A stretch of DNA of 5,500 nt from an uncultured Lachnospiraceae bacterium. Lineage in GTDB: Bacteria > Bacillota > Clostridia > Lachnospirales > Lachnospiraceae. Where the stretch lies: positions 1 to 5,500 of the forward strand of contig CACZPX010000248.1 in the NCBI GenBank assembly GCA_902783095.1, in the 5' to 3' direction. Made by a program: the position numbers and the translations under genes. Positions 4,736 to 5,500 of this stretch are shown here, in pieces (within the stretch, counting starts at the first letter, position 1; every line of letters starts with the position of its first letter). The notes beneath the pieces are model-generated. The model saw nothing but the letters and a program-made list of their open reading frames with translations. It did not search any database and was not told where the DNA came from.

Positions 4736-5500
4736 CGCCCTTGCCAAACCCGCAGTTGGGGAAATGACAGACCTCGCAGTTCAGGCAGAGTCCGCCGTTG
4801 CCCAGGCCCGCCAGCTGGTCCTTTGTGATCTTCACGTCGCAGACAAGATACGGCAGCAGCAGGTCGAAGATCGTGCGCTTAGCGTACATGACGCAGCCGG
4901 GAAGGCCGCACACCGGCCGGCCGTCCGCGGTATAGGCGACAAGGAACATCGCCCCGGGAAGCACGGGCGCGCCGTAGGAGACGATCTCCGCGCTGGAATT
5001 GCGGATCGCAAGCGGCGTCTTATCGTCCGGATCGACGCTCATGCCGCCGCTGCAGAACACCATCTCGCAGCCCTGCGACAGCATCCGGTCGATGGCCGCC
5101 GTGATCTTCTGCGGATCGTCGTCAAAGACCTCGTGCGCCGCCATCTCACAGCCGAACGCCGCCAGCTTCTCAACGATCACGGGCGTAAAGGTATCCTGTA
5201 TCCTTCCGTGGAAGACCTCGTTTCCCGTCGTGACCACACCGTATTTCTTAGGCTTTGCGGGAAGCAGCTTTAAGATGGGGCCTTTCCCGCAAAGCTTTTG
5301 CGCAAGATTCATCCGTTCTTTCGCGATCACCAGCGGGATCACTCTGGTTCCGCAGAGCTTCTCGCCCTTTTTGACCATAAAGCCGGAGGAACGCGTCGCG
5401 ATCATCATGTCCCCGAGTGCGTTGACGGCGCGAAGCTTCTCCGTATCGGCCAGGAAGAGGCCGTCTTCCGCCGCCGTGATCTCGATCTTTCCCTCTGACG
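4731..5500 (-). CDS. MoeA/MoCF-type molybdopterin-binding protein, C-terminal part, cut by window edge
   Basis: The minus-strand frame is open from the window edge to TAG at 4733-4731. It gives 255 residues and no start in the window; internal Met codons near 5408 are not starts, because the frame continues upstream with family-like sequence. GVVTTGNEVFHGRIQDTFTP (visible residues 87-106), VFCSGGMSVDPDDKTP (147-162) and GAPVLPGAMF (176-185) form the MoCF_biosynth/MoeA fold that binds molybdopterin, and GLPGCVMYAKRTIFDLLLP (198-216) follows. The tail ends CLNCEVCHFPNCGFGKGV, a C-x2-C-x2-C-x4-C cluster (visible residues 238-249) absent from E. coli MoeA. From memory, stand-alone clostridial proteins of about 340 residues share this layout. 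The likely role is molybdopterin handling or metal insertion for the nearby hydroxylase. It lies immediately upstream of modA in the same direction and may be co-transcribed with it. Confidence 0.88.
   Translation of the reverse strand, partial: SEGKIEITAAEDGLFLADTEKLRAVNALGDMMIATRSSGFMVKKGEKLCGTRVIPLVIAKERMNLAQKLCGKGPILKLLPAKPKKYGVVTTGNEVFHGRIQDTFTPVIVEKLAAFGCEMAAHEVFDDDPQKITAAIDRMLSQGCEMVFCSGGMSVDPDDKTPLAIRNSSAEIVSYGAPVLPGAMFLVAYTADGRPVCGLPGCVMYAKRTIFDLLLPYLVCDVKITKDQLAGLGNGGLCLNCEVCHFPNCGFGKGV

Overview
The window holds a compact molybdenum locus: six protein genes, two of them cut by the window edges, with two regulated-looking intergenic regions. The coding DNA is GC-rich and the intergenic DNA distinctly AT-rich. 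Strong AAGGAGG-type ribosome binding sites, a Gly/Ser-rich spacer behind the ModA signal peptide, and the protein types (a fused MOP-type hydroxylase, a stand-alone molybdopterin-binding MoeA relative) suggest an anaerobic GC-rich Clostridia-like Bacillota. This assignment is an inference from style and gene content, not from a marker gene.

Layout from left to right. 1-754 (minus): N-terminal 251 residues of a molybdopterin-dependent aldehyde oxidoreductase/xanthine dehydrogenase-type hydroxylase with both [2Fe-2S] domains. 755-1021: divergent promoter region with a consensus-like promoter for each flanking gene, a perfect 10-bp inverted repeat over the rightward promoter, a degenerate copy next to the leftward one, and a hairpin in the leftward leader. 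1022-1945 (plus): a MocA-like molybdopterin nucleotidyltransferase fused to a ModE-type winged-helix DNA-binding domain. 1963-4682 (minus): modA, modB and modC for molybdate uptake, with an intrinsic-terminator-like hairpin between modA and modBC and a 4-bp modB/modC overlap. 4731-5500 (minus): C-terminal 255 residues of a MoeA/MoCF-type molybdopterin-binding protein, upstream of modA and separated from it by a short palindromic promoter-like spacer.

Reading the genes together: ModABC imports molybdate (or tungstate). The MoeA-like protein probably acts in metal insertion or molybdopterin handling. The MocA-like enzyme would attach a nucleotide (CMP by analogy with E. coli MocA) to make the dinucleotide cofactor used by MOP-type hydroxylases, and the hydroxylase is encoded divergently. 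The most unusual part is the MocA-ModE fusion sitting behind a palindromic operator on its own promoter. This suggests that one protein couples cofactor maturation to transcription of the locus. That link is inferred; the domains and the palindrome are directly visible.
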